Under the pieces are notes generated by a model that worked only from the letters and a program-made list of their open reading frames with translations, did no database searches and was not told the DNA's origin. The position numbers and the translations under genes were made by a program. DNA of 64,000 bases. Source: Kitasatospora sp. MMS16-BH015 (lineage in GTDB: Bacteria > Actinomycetota > Actinomycetes > Streptomycetales > Streptomycetaceae). Positions 16,411 through 25,674 of this stretch are shown here, piece by piece (the first letter of the stretch is position 1; every line of letters begins with the position of its first letter). The stretch is from assembly GCF_002943525.1 (NCBI RefSeq), contig NZ_CP025394.1, forward strand, positions 682,001 to 746,000, written 5' to 3'.

Positions 16411-17178
16411 ATGCAGCTGCTCAAGAACCGCCGTAACGCCGTCATCACCGGTGTCGCCGCCCTCGCGGTGGCCGGCTCCGCGACCTTTGCGCTGGCCATG
16501 CCCCAGGACACCCCCTCCGCCGTGGCCGCCGTCCCGCAGTCGATCGCCGCCACCTCGCCGAGTGCCGACCCCGCCAAGCTGGCCCAGGACCAGGCCAAGG
16601 CCGCGAGCGACGCCAAGGCTGCCGCCGACGCGAAGGCCGCGGCTGACGCCAAGGCCGCCGCCGATGCCAAGGCCGCCGCGGACGCCAAGGCCGCTGCCGA
16701 CGCCAAGGCCGCTGCCGACGCCAAGGCAGCCGCGGACGCGAAGGCGGCTGCGGACGCGAAGGCCGCCGCCGATGCGAAGGCTGCGGCCGACGCCAAGGCC
16801 GCCGCCGACGCGAAGGCCAAGGCGGACGCGAAGGCCGCCGCCGACGCCGCCTCCCGCTCGCAGCAGCGCGCCGCGCTGAACGCCGCCCCGACCGGCACCC
16901 CGCAGCAGATCGCCGCGCAGATCGTGCCCGCCGGCCAGCTCCAGTGCTTCAACAACATCATCCAGCACGAGAGCGGCTGGAACGTGACCGCGACCAACCC
17001 GAGCTCGGGCGCGTACGGCCTGGTGCAGGCGCTGCCCGGCAACAAGATGGCCTCGGCCGGCTCCGACTGGCGCACCAACCCGGCCACCCAGATCAAGTGG
17101 GGCCTGCAGTACATGAACGAGACCTACGGCAGCCCGTGCGCCGCCTGGGCCTTCTGGCAGGTCCACAGCGCGTACTGA
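16411..17178 (+). CDS. Secreted transglycosylase SLT-like protein with AAADAK repeats
   Basis: The 255-residue precursor has a signal peptide (LKNRRNAVITGVAALAVAGS, cleavage likely after TFALA). A long alpha-helical, Ala/Lys/Asp stalk follows, built of eleven AAADAK units plus two variants (about residues 70-148). The C-terminal 85 residues form an SLT/lysozyme-like domain: FNNIIQHESGWNVTATNPSSG carries the catalytic Glu, then AYGLVQALPGNKMA and IKWGLQYMNETYGSP. It probably cleaves peptidoglycan glycan strands, with the stalk reaching through or binding the wall. GAAGAGG lies before ATG 16411; a stable hairpin follows the stop. Confidence 0.88.
   Translation: MQLLKNRRNAVITGVAALAVAGSATFALAMPQDTPSAVAAVPQSIAATSPSADPAKLAQDQAKAASDAKAAADAKAAADAKAAADAKAAADAKAAADAKAAADAKAAADAKAAADAKAAADAKAAADAKAAADAKAKADAKAAADAASRSQQRAALNAAPTGTPQQIAAQIVPAGQLQCFNNIIQHESGWNVTATNPSSGAYGLVQALPGNKMASAGSDWRTNPATQIKWGLQYMNETYGSPCAAWAFWQVHSAY
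16618..16815 (+). repeat. Eleven 18-bp units encoding AAADAK
   Basis: Eleven consecutive 18-base units all encode Ala-Ala-Ala-Asp-Ala-Lys but use different synonymous codons (GCC/GCG/GCT/GCA, GAC/GAT). The protein repeat is therefore exact while the DNA repeat is not, pointing to selection on the helical stalk rather than recent slippage. Confidence 0.9.
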
Positions 17179-17208
17179 CCGGCGCTGATCCCCGCAGCAC
17201 CGCACCAC

Positions 17209-17248
17209 CCCGTAGGGGCGGCACCACTCCCGGTGCCGCCCCTACGGG
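17209..17248 (+). terminator. Perfect 17-bp hairpin after the transglycosylase gene
   Basis: The arm 17209-17225 (CCCGTAGGGGCGGCACC) pairs perfectly with 17232-17248 across a 6-base loop, 30 bases after the stop codon. There is no T-run, as is common for actinomycete terminators. Confidence 0.8.
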
Positions 17249-17418
17249 CATCCCCGCACGTGTACGGACAACATCGGGCGCCCCGGAAATCGCTGACCAA
17301 CTGTCAACATCACATACCGTGACCGCCTGGTGAAGATTTCGCGCACAACCGGGCAGCCTGCCCACTTATGCGCATTTCACGGCTTTTCGGGGCTTTGCTC
17401 GGACGTGTACACGCCTTC

Positions 17419-17424
17419 TAGCCT
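17419..17424 (+). promoter_or_regulatory. -10 box (TAGCCT), leaderless glycosyltransferase transcript
   Basis: TAGCCT lies 6 bases before ATG 17431, with TTGCTC 18 bases further upstream as a candidate -35. No ribosome site intervenes. Confidence 0.6.
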
Positions 17425-17430
17425 CCGGCC

Positions 17431-18468
17431 ATGCCCTCGCACGCGACGACTCCGCCCACTCCCCCGGCCGCGAAGAAGCCGACGCCGATGATCTCGGTCG
17501 TCTTGCCCGCCTACGATGCGCAGGACCAGCTCAAGGATTGCCTGGACTCCCTGCTCGCGCAGACGTTCCGCGCCTTCGAGATCGTGCTCGTCGTCGACCG
17601 TTCCGCCGGCAGCCCGGAGCGCCTCGCCGAGGCGTACGAGATGCGCGACCCCCGGGTGCAGGTGCTGCGCCTGGACGCCGCCGTCGGCATCGGCCGGGCC
17701 CGCAACGCCGGGGCGGCCCACGCCACCGCCGAGTACCTGCTCTTCCTGGACAGCGACCACCTGCTCGACCCGGACGCCCTGCAGGCGATGGCCGACCGGC
17801 TCGGCGAGACCGGCGAGCTGGATGTGCTGCTCTTCGGCCACACCCGCGAGCACGCCGGCCGCAGCTGGCCGGGCGGCGCGGCCGGGCTGCTCACGGCCGC
17901 CGGGCCGGAGGTCCGGTCCGGGCTGGAGCGCCCGGAGCTGTTCAGCGCCCCACCGCTGGTCTGGGACCGGCTGCTCCGGCGCGGCTCCGTCCCCGCCTTC
18001 CCGGACGGGCACTACGACGAGGTCCCGGTGGTGCACCAGGCCCTGCTGGCGGCCGAGCGGGTCGCGGTGCTCGACCGCGAGTGCGTGACCATCCGGCGCC
18101 GCCACACCCTGCACCCCACCGGCTCGCCCGGCAGCAGCCACTTCGACGTGTTCGACCAGTACGAGCGCAGCTTCGAGCTGGCCCACGAGGCCGGCGCGAC
18201 GGACGTGCTGCCGCACCTGTTCACCCGGATGATCCGGCAGTACCTCTTCGTCTTCGACCTCGGCGGCTGCGTGCCCCGGGCCCAGCGCCCGCAGTTCTTC
18301 AACCGCGCCGCCGAGCACTACCGCACCTACCAGCCCGCGGGCTTCCGCCGCCCGGACGGCCGCGAGGGCGTCAAGTTCTCGCTGCTGGCCAGCGGCGCCT
18401 ACGCGGCCTTCGAACTCGCCAAGCTCTCCCACATCGCCCGCGGCGCCGTCGGCCGCCGCGCGGCCTGA
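17431..18468 (+). CDS. Glycosyltransferase family 2
   Basis: The 345-residue protein has a GT-A fold: ISVVLPAYDAQDQLKDCLDSLLAQTF (residues 20-45), a nucleotide-sugar region around RARNAGAAHA, and the metal-binding DxD as FLDSDHLLDPDAL near residue 108. The last 150 residues resemble the C-terminal part of TagF/TuaG-like enzymes that attach sugars to wall polymers or lipids. There is no membrane segment. The stop codon lies inside the first unit of a 24-bp tandem repeat. It is not in an obvious operon. Confidence 0.85.
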   Translation: MPSHATTPPTPPAAKKPTPMISVVLPAYDAQDQLKDCLDSLLAQTFRAFEIVLVVDRSAGSPERLAEAYEMRDPRVQVLRLDAAVGIGRARNAGAAHATAEYLLFLDSDHLLDPDALQAMADRLGETGELDVLLFGHTREHAGRSWPGGAAGLLTAAGPEVRSGLERPELFSAPPLVWDRLLRRGSVPAFPDGHYDEVPVVHQALLAAERVAVLDRECVTIRRRHTLHPTGSPGSSHFDVFDQYERSFELAHEAGATDVLPHLFTRMIRQYLFVFDLGGCVPRAQRPQFFNRAAEHYRTYQPAGFRRPDGREGVKFSLLASGAYAAFELAKLSHIARGAVGRRAA

Positions 18469-18552
18469 AACACCAGTCGCCACGCGGCCTGAAACACCAG
18501 TCGCCGCGCGGCCTGAAACACCAGCCCCCGCGCGGCCCGAAGCACCAGACAC
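18460..18552 (+). repeat. 24-bp tandem repeat spanning the GT2 stop codon
   Basis: Three near-exact 24-base units begin at 18460, 18484 and 18508 (core GGCCTGAAACACCAG) and a degenerate fourth begins at 18532. The unit is a multiple of three, so the TGA stop recurs in frame in units 1-3, giving back-to-back stop codons. Confidence 0.85.
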
Positions 18553-18568
18553 GGCCTGAAGGAGCAGC

Positions 18569-19201
18569 TCAGCAGTGTGCGGTGCCGCCCTCGGCGGCCA
18601 TCGCCAGCGCGATCCGCCGGTTGGTCTCCCGCCACTCCGCCTCCGGCAGCGGCGGCAGCACCTCGTCCCAGAGCGGCAGGCAGGTGCCGCGCATCTGCAC
18701 CATGCCCTCGGGCCGGGCGATCAGCCAGAGGTGCAGGTGGGCGGCGCCGTCGCCCCAGCGGTTCACGTGCACCCGGGCGATGCCGCCGAGCGTCCGCACG
18801 GCCCGCTCCACCCGCTGGAGCATCGGCCCGATCTCGGCCGCCAGCTCGGCCGGGAGGTCGGCGAGGTCGTGGTGGTCACGGGGCTGGAGCAGCAGCGCCG
18901 CCGGGAGCCCGCTGGGCTCACCGGTGTCGCTCAGCCGCCACCGCTCGTCCGTCCAGAGGAACTCGGAGTCCGGCTTGGTGCACAGGCCACAGGTCTCGGC
19001 GCCGTCCTCACCGTGCCGTGGCGGCTCCGGCAGCACGGGCGCGGCGAGCACCTTGGCCCGGATCTCGCCCTCGAACGGGAAGACCTCCCAGGTCGGGACG
19101 GCCCCCTCGCGCAGCTCGATCCGCTCACCGATCGGCAGCCGGGAGACGTACGGGCTCGGGGCAGGAGTCTGGCCGGGCTCGGTCCTAAGATCATCTCTCA
19201 T
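18569..19201 (-). CDS. HIT-superfamily-like protein
   Basis: This 210-residue protein has HIT-type features: a Cys pair (ETCGLCTKPDSE) as in metal-binding HIT proteins, the strand-helix LLLQPRDHHDLADLPAELAAE, and a C-terminal GDGAAHLHLWLIARP, where two of the three His of the HxHxH triad are kept and the third is Trp. The catalytic His may thus differ from standard nucleotide hydrolases. ATG 19201 is the most likely start, with no strong ribosome site. It diverges from the FAD/Fe-S oxidase gene. Possible nucleotidyl hydrolase or transferase; substrate unknown. Confidence 0.6.
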   Translation of the reverse strand: MRDDLRTEPGQTPAPSPYVSRLPIGERIELREGAVPTWEVFPFEGEIRAKVLAAPVLPEPPRHGEDGAETCGLCTKPDSEFLWTDERWRLSDTGEPSGLPAALLLQPRDHHDLADLPAELAAEIGPMLQRVERAVRTLGGIARVHVNRWGDGAAHLHLWLIARPEGMVQMRGTCLPLWDEVLPPLPEAEWRETNRRIALAMAAEGGTAHC

Positions 19202-19305
19202 GCCCGGCAACAATGTCACACGCCACCGCGCCCCCGCACCACCGGGTACCGGCCTGCCGGGGCGTCAACGCCCCACCGCACGGCCGTTGCTGCGATGATC
19301 CCGGC

Positions 19306-22170
19306 ATGGCCACCCTCTCCGCCGCCGACCACACCGAGCTGGCCCGCGCGCTCGGCCGCGCCGTCCGCGGCGAGGTCCGCTTCGACCCGGCCGAGCGGGC
19401 GGTGTACAGCCAGGACGCCTCCAACTACCGCCACCTGCCGCTCGGTGTGGTCAGCCCGGCCGACCGGGCCGACGTGCACGCGGCCCTCGCGGTCTGCCGG
19501 GAGCGCGGGGTGCCGGTGCTGGCGCGCGGGGCGGGCACCAGCGTGGGCGGGCAGGCGATCGCGCCGGGGGCGGTGGCGTTCGACTTCCGGCGGCACCTCG
19601 GCCGGGTGCTCGCGGTCGATCCGGCGGCCCGCACCGCCCGGGTGGAGCCGGGCGCGGTGCTGGACCGGCTGCAGGCCACCGCCCACCCGCACGGGCTGCG
19701 CTTCGGGCCCGACCCGTCCACGCACAGCCGCTGCACCCTCGGCGGCATGATCGGCAACGACTCCTGCGGCGCCCACTCGCTCGCCTGGGGCCGCACCTCG
19801 GACAACCTGCACAGCCTCGAGGTGCTGCTCGCCGACGGCACCGAGCTCACCCTGACCGGCCCCACCACCCCCGAGCAGCGCCGCGAGCTCCGCCAACGGC
19901 CGGGCCGCGAAGGCGAGTTGCACCGCAGCCTGCAAGACCTCGCGGCCGGCCACCTCCCGCTCCTGCGCACCGGCCTGCCCGACCTTCCCCGCCGCACCTC
20001 CGGCTACGCCCTGGACGCCCTGCTGCCCGAGCGCGGCTACGACCTCGCCCGCGCCTTCACCGGCACCGAGGGCACCTGCGGCCTGCTGCTCGGCGCGACC
20101 GTCCGCCTGGTCGAGGACCCGCCCGCCCGCGCCCTGCTGATCGCCGGATACCCGGACGAGACGGCCGCCGCCGACGCCGTCCCCGGCCTGCTGCCGCTGC
20201 GCCCGCTCACCGTGGAGGGCATGGCCGCCGATCTGATCGAGGCCCTGCTCGCGGCCGGCCCGCGGCCGCCGGCGCTCGGCCACCTGCCCGAGGGCGGCTG
20301 CTGGCTCTTCCTGGAGACCGGCGGCGCGACCCCGGCCGCCGCGCTGGACGCCGCCCGGGCCCTGGCCGCCACCGTCCGCCGCACCCCGCGCGCCACCACC
20401 GCCCTGGTCACCGACCCGGCCGCCCAGCGCGCCCTCTGGGCCGTCCGGGAGGCCGGGGCCGGCATCGTGACCAGGCTGCCGGACGGCCGCCAGGCCTGGC
20501 CCGGCTGGGAGGACTCGGCCGTCCCGGTGGAGCGACTCGGCTCCTACCTCCGCGAGTTGCGTTCTCTACTGAAACGGCACGGGCTGCGCGGCGTGCCGTA
20601 CGGCCACTTCGGCGAGGGCTGCGTCCACCTGCGGATCGACTTCCCGCTGCCCGGTGGCCAAGGAGCGGCCGTCTTCCGGGAGTTCATGGAGCAGGCGGCC
20701 GATCTGGTGGTGGCGCACGGCGGTTCGCTCTCCGGCGAGCACGGAGACGGCCAGGCCCGGGCCGAGCTGCTGCCGCGGATGTACCGGCCCGAAGTCATCG
20801 CGCTGTTCGGCGAGTTCAAGCGCAGCTGGGATCCGGACGACACCTTCAACCCGGGCGCCCTGGTCGACCCGCGTCCGCTGGACGCCGATCTCCGCTTCCC
20901 CGGGCGGGATCTGCTGCCGCTGGCGCTCCCCTACGAGCAGGACGGCGGCAGCCTGCTGACCGCCGTGCACCGCTGCGTGGGCGTGGCCAAGTGCCTGGAC
21001 ACCGAGACCGGGGTGATGTGCCCCAGCTACATGGCCACCGGCGAGGAGCGGCACTCCACCCGGGGCCGGGTCCGGCTGCTCGCGGAGCTGCTGCGCGGCG
21101 AATTCCTCACCAACGGCTGGCAGTCCGAAGACGTGCGGGAGGCGCTGGACCTCTGCCTCGGCTGCAAGGGCTGCGCGAGCGACTGCCCGGTGCACGTGGA
21201 CATGGCCACCTACCGCACCGAGTTCCTGCACCAGCACTACCGCCGCCGGCTGCGCCCCCGCGCGCACTACTCGCTCGGCTGGCTGCCGCTCTGGCTGCGC
21301 GCCGCCGCCCTCGCCCCGGCGCTCGCCGACCGGGCCGTCCGCTCCCCGCTGCTCCGCCGGCTCGGCGGGATCGAGCCCGAACGTCCGGTGCCCGCCCTGC
21401 CCACCGAGACCTTCGCCCGCTGGTACCGCCGCCACCGGGCCGCCAACCCCGAACTCCCGGGTGCCACACCGGTGGTGCTCTGGCCGGACACCTTCACCAA
21501 CCTGCTCGACCCGGCCCCGGCCCGGGCCGCCGTCGAGGCCCTGGAGCGGCTCGGCTTCGCCGTCCGGCTGCCCACCGGCCCGGTCTGCTGCGGCCTCACC
21601 TGGATCTCCACCGGCCAGCTCGCCCCGGCCCGGGCGGCACTGCGGCGCAGCCTGCGGGCCGTACCGCCCGGCCTGCCGGTGATCGGGCTGGAACCGAGCT
21701 GCACGGCCGCACTGCGCGAGGAGGCGCCGCGACTGCTGGGTGCGGAGGCCGGTGGCCTGGCCGGGCGGGTCCGCACGCTGGCCGAGTTCCTGGAGGAGAG
21801 CGGGGTCGAGCTGCCCAGCGCCCCGAGCCGGGCGATCACCCAGGTGCACTGCCACCAGCACGCGGTGCTCGGCACCGCGGCCGACCGCCGGATCGAGGCC
21901 CGGCTCGGCATCGCCAACCAGGTGCTGGACAGCGGCTGCTGCGGCCTGGCCGGCGACTTCGGCTTCACCGCCGGCCACCACGACGTCTCGGTGGCCGCTG
22001 CCGAACGCCGCCTGCTCCCGGCCGTCCGCGCCGCCGACCCGGACACCGAGGTCCTCGCCGACGGCTTCAGCTGCCGCACCCAGATCGCCGGCCTCGCCCC
22101 CGGCCGGCGCGCCCGCCACCTCGCCGAGCTGCTCCGCGACCGCCTCCCCGACCGACCTCGAGCCACCTGA
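19306..22170 (+). CDS. FAD-linked oxidase / Fe-S oxidoreductase fusion (D-2-hydroxyacid dehydrogenase type)
   Basis: At 954 residues it fuses two halves. The N-terminal half is a VAO-type FAD domain (VLARGAGTSVGGQAIAPG, GMIGNDSCGAHSL, then GEGCVHLRIDF and SGEHGDGQAR). The C-terminal half is GlpC/LutA-like, with 4Fe-4S Cys sets (CVGVAKCLDTETGVMC and CLGCKGCASDCP) and two CCG motifs (PVCCGLTW, SGCCGLAGDFG). This matches bacterial D-lactate or D-2-hydroxyglutarate dehydrogenases that feed electrons to the respiratory chain. ATG 19306 sits 6 bases after GATGAT, suggesting a leaderless mRNA. Substrate cannot be fixed from sequence. Confidence 0.88.
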   Translation: MATLSAADHTELARALGRAVRGEVRFDPAERAVYSQDASNYRHLPLGVVSPADRADVHAALAVCRERGVPVLARGAGTSVGGQAIAPGAVAFDFRRHLGRVLAVDPAARTARVEPGAVLDRLQATAHPHGLRFGPDPSTHSRCTLGGMIGNDSCGAHSLAWGRTSDNLHSLEVLLADGTELTLTGPTTPEQRRELRQRPGREGELHRSLQDLAAGHLPLLRTGLPDLPRRTSGYALDALLPERGYDLARAFTGTEGTCGLLLGATVRLVEDPPARALLIAGYPDETAAADAVPGLLPLRPLTVEGMAADLIEALLAAGPRPPALGHLPEGGCWLFLETGGATPAAALDAARALAATVRRTPRATTALVTDPAAQRALWAVREAGAGIVTRLPDGRQAWPGWEDSAVPVERLGSYLRELRSLLKRHGLRGVPYGHFGEGCVHLRIDFPLPGGQGAAVFREFMEQAADLVVAHGGSLSGEHGDGQARAELLPRMYRPEVIALFGEFKRSWDPDDTFNPGALVDPRPLDADLRFPGRDLLPLALPYEQDGGSLLTAVHRCVGVAKCLDTETGVMCPSYMATGEERHSTRGRVRLLAELLRGEFLTNGWQSEDVREALDLCLGCKGCASDCPVHVDMATYRTEFLHQHYRRRLRPRAHYSLGWLPLWLRAAALAPALADRAVRSPLLRRLGGIEPERPVPALPTETFARWYRRHRAANPELPGATPVVLWPDTFTNLLDPAPARAAVEALERLGFAVRLPTGPVCCGLTWISTGQLAPARAALRRSLRAVPPGLPVIGLEPSCTAALREEAPRLLGAEAGGLAGRVRTLAEFLEESGVELPSAPSRAITQVHCHQHAVLGTAADRRIEARLGIANQVLDSGCCGLAGDFGFTAGHHDVSVAAAERRLLPAVRAADPDTEVLADGFSCRTQIAGLAPGRRARHLAELLRDRLPDRPRAT

Positions 22171-22271
22171 CATCGAGTCCATGACGATTTCGCATCCTCC
22201 GGCCGCCGAGCGGCCCGGAGCAGCGATGATGTCCGAAACGGTTTTCGATCGAACGATCCAACGGGGGCGGC

Positions 22272-24011
22272 ATGAGCGAGTACGAGTACGAGGACGTGGT
22301 CGAGCCTGAACACGAGGACGTGATCGGGTCCACGGACGCGGACGCCGTCGAACCGGAACCTGAGCCCGGCTCACGCAAGCGGCGGGTGATCGGCATCGGG
22401 ATCGCCGTGGTCACCGCGAGCCTGCTGGCGGTGGGCGGCTGCGGTGCGTACAACCTCACCCACGCCATCATGAACGGCTCCAAGGGCGGCACCCCGACGG
22501 CCGACGGCCGGGCCGCCGCCCCGCAGCCGGCCGGCCCGCCGCCGAGCACCAAGCAGGCCACCAACGCGGCCGCCGGCTTCCTCGCCGCCTGGAGCCGGGG
22601 CGACCTGACGGCCGCCGCCGTGCTGACCGACGACCCGATCAGCACCAGTGCGGCGCTCACCGTCTTCCGTCAGGGCGCGGCCCCCAAGCAGCTGACCCTC
22701 ACCCCGACCGGCCCCGGGCCCGCGGGGGCGGCGGGCACCGTCACCATGGGCTTCCACGCGCGGCTCGCCTTCGACGGCACGGACCGTGCCCTGGAGTACG
22801 ACAGCGCGCTCGGTCTGGTCCGCACGGCCGACGGGCGGACGGTGGTGCACTGGACCCCGAAGGTGATCCACCCCGACCTGGTGCCGAACGGGATGCTCAC
22901 GGTACGGCCGACGCCCATCCCGGCCGGCCATCTGGTGGACCGCGACGGCGCCCCCTTGACCGGCTCCGCCGTGACGGCCCTGCTGGCCGACCTGAAGGAC
23001 GGCCGCCCGGTCTCCGACGGCACCCCCGGGCGGGCAGTGGTGCTGATCCGGCCGGGCCTGCCCGACAAGCAGCTGCTGGTCCTCGGCGAGGGCAGCGCGG
23101 CGCAGCGCAAGGTCACCCTGGACGCGGACCTCCAGCAGACGGCCGAGGCCGCGCTGGCCGAGCAGACCAGCGGCGGCCGGGCCGGCTCGCTGGTCGCGAT
23201 CGAGCCGAGCACCGGCCGGATCCTCGCCGCGGCCAGCACCCCGGCGGGCTTCAACCGCGCCTTCGGCGGCACCCTGATGCCGGGCTCCACGCTGAAGACC
23301 GTCACGGCGGCCGCCCTGCTCGAATCCGGCCTGGGCCCGGACAGCCCCGCCCCCTGCAAGGCCACCACCACCTCCCCGCGCACCTGGCGAAACGACGAGC
23401 CCGGCGACCACCTCGGCTACACGCTGGCCGACTCCTTCGCCCACTCCTGCAACACCGCCTTCATCGACCAGGGCCTGGCCCGCCTCGCCCCCGGCGACCT
23501 GGGCAAGGTCGCCGTCGAGCAGTTCGGCCTCGGCCTGGTCTGGCACACCGGTCTGTCGAGCTTCGACGCCAAGATCCCCGTCCCCGCCTCCCGGGACGAC
23601 CAGGCCGCCGAGCTGATCGGCCACGGCGGGGTGCAGGTGAACACCCTGGCGATGGCCTCGGTGGCCGCCACCGTGCAGAACGGCACCTTCCGCCAGCCGT
23701 ACCTGGTCGACGGCACCGAACGCGCCGCCGCCACCGGCCGGCTGCCCGCCGCCGTGGCCCGCGACCTGCGCGCCATGATGGCCAAGGCCGCCACCGACGG
23801 CACCGCCCGCGCTCCGATGGCCGGCCTCACCGGCCAGATCGGCGCCAAGACCGGCACCGCCGACGAGGACGGCCAGGCCGACCCGGACAGCTGGTTCATC
23901 GCCTACCGCGGCGACCTCGCCGTGGCCGTCGAGATCCACGCGGGCGGCCACGGCGCCGACGCCGCCGGCCAGGTCGCCGCCCGCGTGCTCAAGGCCGGCA
24001 ACGAGGGCTGA
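22272..24011 (+). CDS. Penicillin-binding protein with NTF2-like and transpeptidase domains
   Basis: The 579-residue protein has an acidic cytoplasmic start, one membrane anchor (VIGIGIAVVTASLLAVGGC, residues 36-55), an NTF2-like MecA/PBP domain (AAGFLAAWSRGDLTAAAVLT), then a transpeptidase domain. The active-site motifs are all present: PGSTLKTVTA (SxxK), SFAHSCNTAF (SxN) and GAKTGTADE (KTG). It is a class B-type D,D-transpeptidase without a glycosyltransferase domain, acting outside the membrane in peptidoglycan cross-linking. GGGGGCGG precedes ATG 22272. It is probably an accessory enzyme, since the division PBP normally lies in the dcw cluster. Confidence 0.9.
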   Translation: MSEYEYEDVVEPEHEDVIGSTDADAVEPEPEPGSRKRRVIGIGIAVVTASLLAVGGCGAYNLTHAIMNGSKGGTPTADGRAAAPQPAGPPPSTKQATNAAAGFLAAWSRGDLTAAAVLTDDPISTSAALTVFRQGAAPKQLTLTPTGPGPAGAAGTVTMGFHARLAFDGTDRALEYDSALGLVRTADGRTVVHWTPKVIHPDLVPNGMLTVRPTPIPAGHLVDRDGAPLTGSAVTALLADLKDGRPVSDGTPGRAVVLIRPGLPDKQLLVLGEGSAAQRKVTLDADLQQTAEAALAEQTSGGRAGSLVAIEPSTGRILAAASTPAGFNRAFGGTLMPGSTLKTVTAAALLESGLGPDSPAPCKATTTSPRTWRNDEPGDHLGYTLADSFAHSCNTAFIDQGLARLAPGDLGKVAVEQFGLGLVWHTGLSSFDAKIPVPASRDDQAAELIGHGGVQVNTLAMASVAATVQNGTFRQPYLVDGTERAAATGRLPAAVARDLRAMMAKAATDGTARAPMAGLTGQIGAKTGTADEDGQADPDSWFIAYRGDLAVAVEIHAGGHGADAAGQVAARVLKAGNEG

Positions 24012-24117
24012 TCCCCCCACCGGGGGCGGGCACCGGCCGCCCGCCCCCGAGGTGCCCCGGCACCGGTCCGGGCGCATCGTGGACAGTGAGGAGCCCACTC
24101 GGCGGAAGGCCGGTCCG

Positions 24118-25635
24118 ATGACCTCACCCGCCCACCCGGGCGGCTTCTGCGCGGTGAGCCCCGCGCTCCGCCCCGGCGTGCCGCCCGACCGACGCGACCA
24201 GGTCGTCCGGGTCCTGCCCGACGGCCGCAGCCCGGTGCTGGTGGAGATGGACCTGGCCCGCGACCCCTCCACCGAGCAGACCCGACAGGACTTCCTCGCC
24301 GTGCACCACGAGGCCTTCCGCACGGCCGCCGACCCGCCGCCCGAACCCCGTCCGCTGGCCGCCAGCTACGTGCTCTGCGTGCTGCGCCCGGAGGAGATCC
24401 AGCAGCTGCTCGCCCAGGACCGGGGGCCGGACGGGCACGGCCCGCACACGCTGTTCCGGATCTGGCCGGACTACACCCTGCACGCGCACATCGACCGCTC
24501 GGTCTCCACCGTCAAGGCCGACGCAGTCCGCCGCGCCTACGCGGCCACCGGCGAGGGCGTGGTCTGGGGCGTACTGGACAGCGGCATCGACGCCGCCCAC
24601 CCGCACTTCGCCGACGGCACCCTCACCGGCCGGGTGGCCCGGCTGCACCGCGACTTCACCGCCCTCGTCCCGCCGCTGCCCGCCCCGGGCGAGGCCGTGC
24701 CGGACGCTCCGCTCACCGACCCGGCGGGCCACGGCAGCCATGTCGCGGGGATCATCGCCGGTGCGCTGCCGCCCGAGGCCCGGCCGCTGATCGGCAGCGT
24801 GGAGACGGTGGCCGACGGGCTGCCCAGCTGGGTGGCCCGGGAGCTGGGCCCAGGAAGGGAGTTGGCCGGGATGGCGCCCCGCGCGCAGCTGGTCAGCCTG
24901 AAGGTGCTGGCCGAGCGCGGCGGTGAACTGGTCACCTCCTCCAGCGCGGTGATCGAGGCGCTGTACTACATCCGCGAGACGCTCAACACCGGCGGCCGGC
25001 TGCTGCTGGTGCACGGGGTGAACCTGAGCTTCGGCTGCCCTTGGGACCCGCGGGACTACGCCTGCGGGTTGAGCCCGCTCTGCCGCGAGGTGAACCTGCT
25101 GGCGGCCAGCGGCGTGGTGGTCGTGGTGAGCGCGGGCAACGGCGGCTTCGGCGGCGAATCGCTGCCGGGCGAGGGGAGTTCGGACGCCCGCGCGGTGCTG
25201 GCCACCATCACCGACCCGGGCAACGCGGAGGGCGCGATCACCGTCGGTTCCACCCACCGCGACCGGCCGCACGACTTCGGAGTCACCTACAGCTCCTCCA
25301 AGGGCCCGACCCTGGACGGCCGGCTCAAGCCCGACCTACTGGCCCCGGGCGAGCACATCACCTCCTGTGCGACCGGTCGGCTGCGGGCCCAACTCGCCAC
25401 CCTGGCACCGCCCGACCAGGAGATCGCCGCGTACGTGGAGGAGAGCGGCACCTCGATGGCGGCCCCGCACGTCTCGGGCGCGATCGCCGCCTTCCTCTCC
25501 GCCCGGCCGGAGTTCATCGGCCGGGCGGGCGAGGTGAAGCAGCTGTTCTGCGCGAACGCGACCTCACTGGGTCGCGACCGCTACCTCGAAGGGCACGGCC
25601 TGCTCGACCTGATGCGGGTGATGTCCGCCGTCTGA
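24118..25635 (+). CDS. S8 (subtilisin-like) serine peptidase without signal peptide
   Basis: About 505 residues. The Asp/His/Ser triad is complete: WGVLDSGIDAAHP (Asp), GHGSHVAGIIAG (His) and EESGTSMAAPHVSGAIAAF (Ser), with oxyanion Asn in VVVVSAGNGGFGG. About 135 residues precede the catalytic domain and lack a signal sequence, so the enzyme is likely cytoplasmic. GGAAGG is 8 bases before ATG 24118. A hydrolase-like gene starts 39 bases downstream, suggesting a two-gene unit. The N-terminal region, including SYVLCVLRPEEIQQLLAQD, could be a propeptide or partner-binding domain. Confidence 0.88.
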   Translation: MTSPAHPGGFCAVSPALRPGVPPDRRDQVVRVLPDGRSPVLVEMDLARDPSTEQTRQDFLAVHHEAFRTAADPPPEPRPLAASYVLCVLRPEEIQQLLAQDRGPDGHGPHTLFRIWPDYTLHAHIDRSVSTVKADAVRRAYAATGEGVVWGVLDSGIDAAHPHFADGTLTGRVARLHRDFTALVPPLPAPGEAVPDAPLTDPAGHGSHVAGIIAGALPPEARPLIGSVETVADGLPSWVARELGPGRELAGMAPRAQLVSLKVLAERGGELVTSSSAVIEALYYIRETLNTGGRLLLVHGVNLSFGCPWDPRDYACGLSPLCREVNLLAASGVVVVVSAGNGGFGGESLPGEGSSDARAVLATITDPGNAEGAITVGSTHRDRPHDFGVTYSSSKGPTLDGRLKPDLLAPGEHITSCATGRLRAQLATLAPPDQEIAAYVEESGTSMAAPHVSGAIAAFLSARPEFIGRAGEVKQLFCANATSLGRDRYLEGHGLLDLMRVMSAV

Positions 25636-25674
25636 ACTTCCGAGAAACCAACCCGACTTCGGATGTGATGCACC

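Noticed and set aside
17538-19298. Very long plus-strand frame through the GT2 and HIT regions
   Set aside because: It is an out-of-frame shadow caused by high GC, with Arg/Pro/Ala-rich composition; the true genes lie in other frames.
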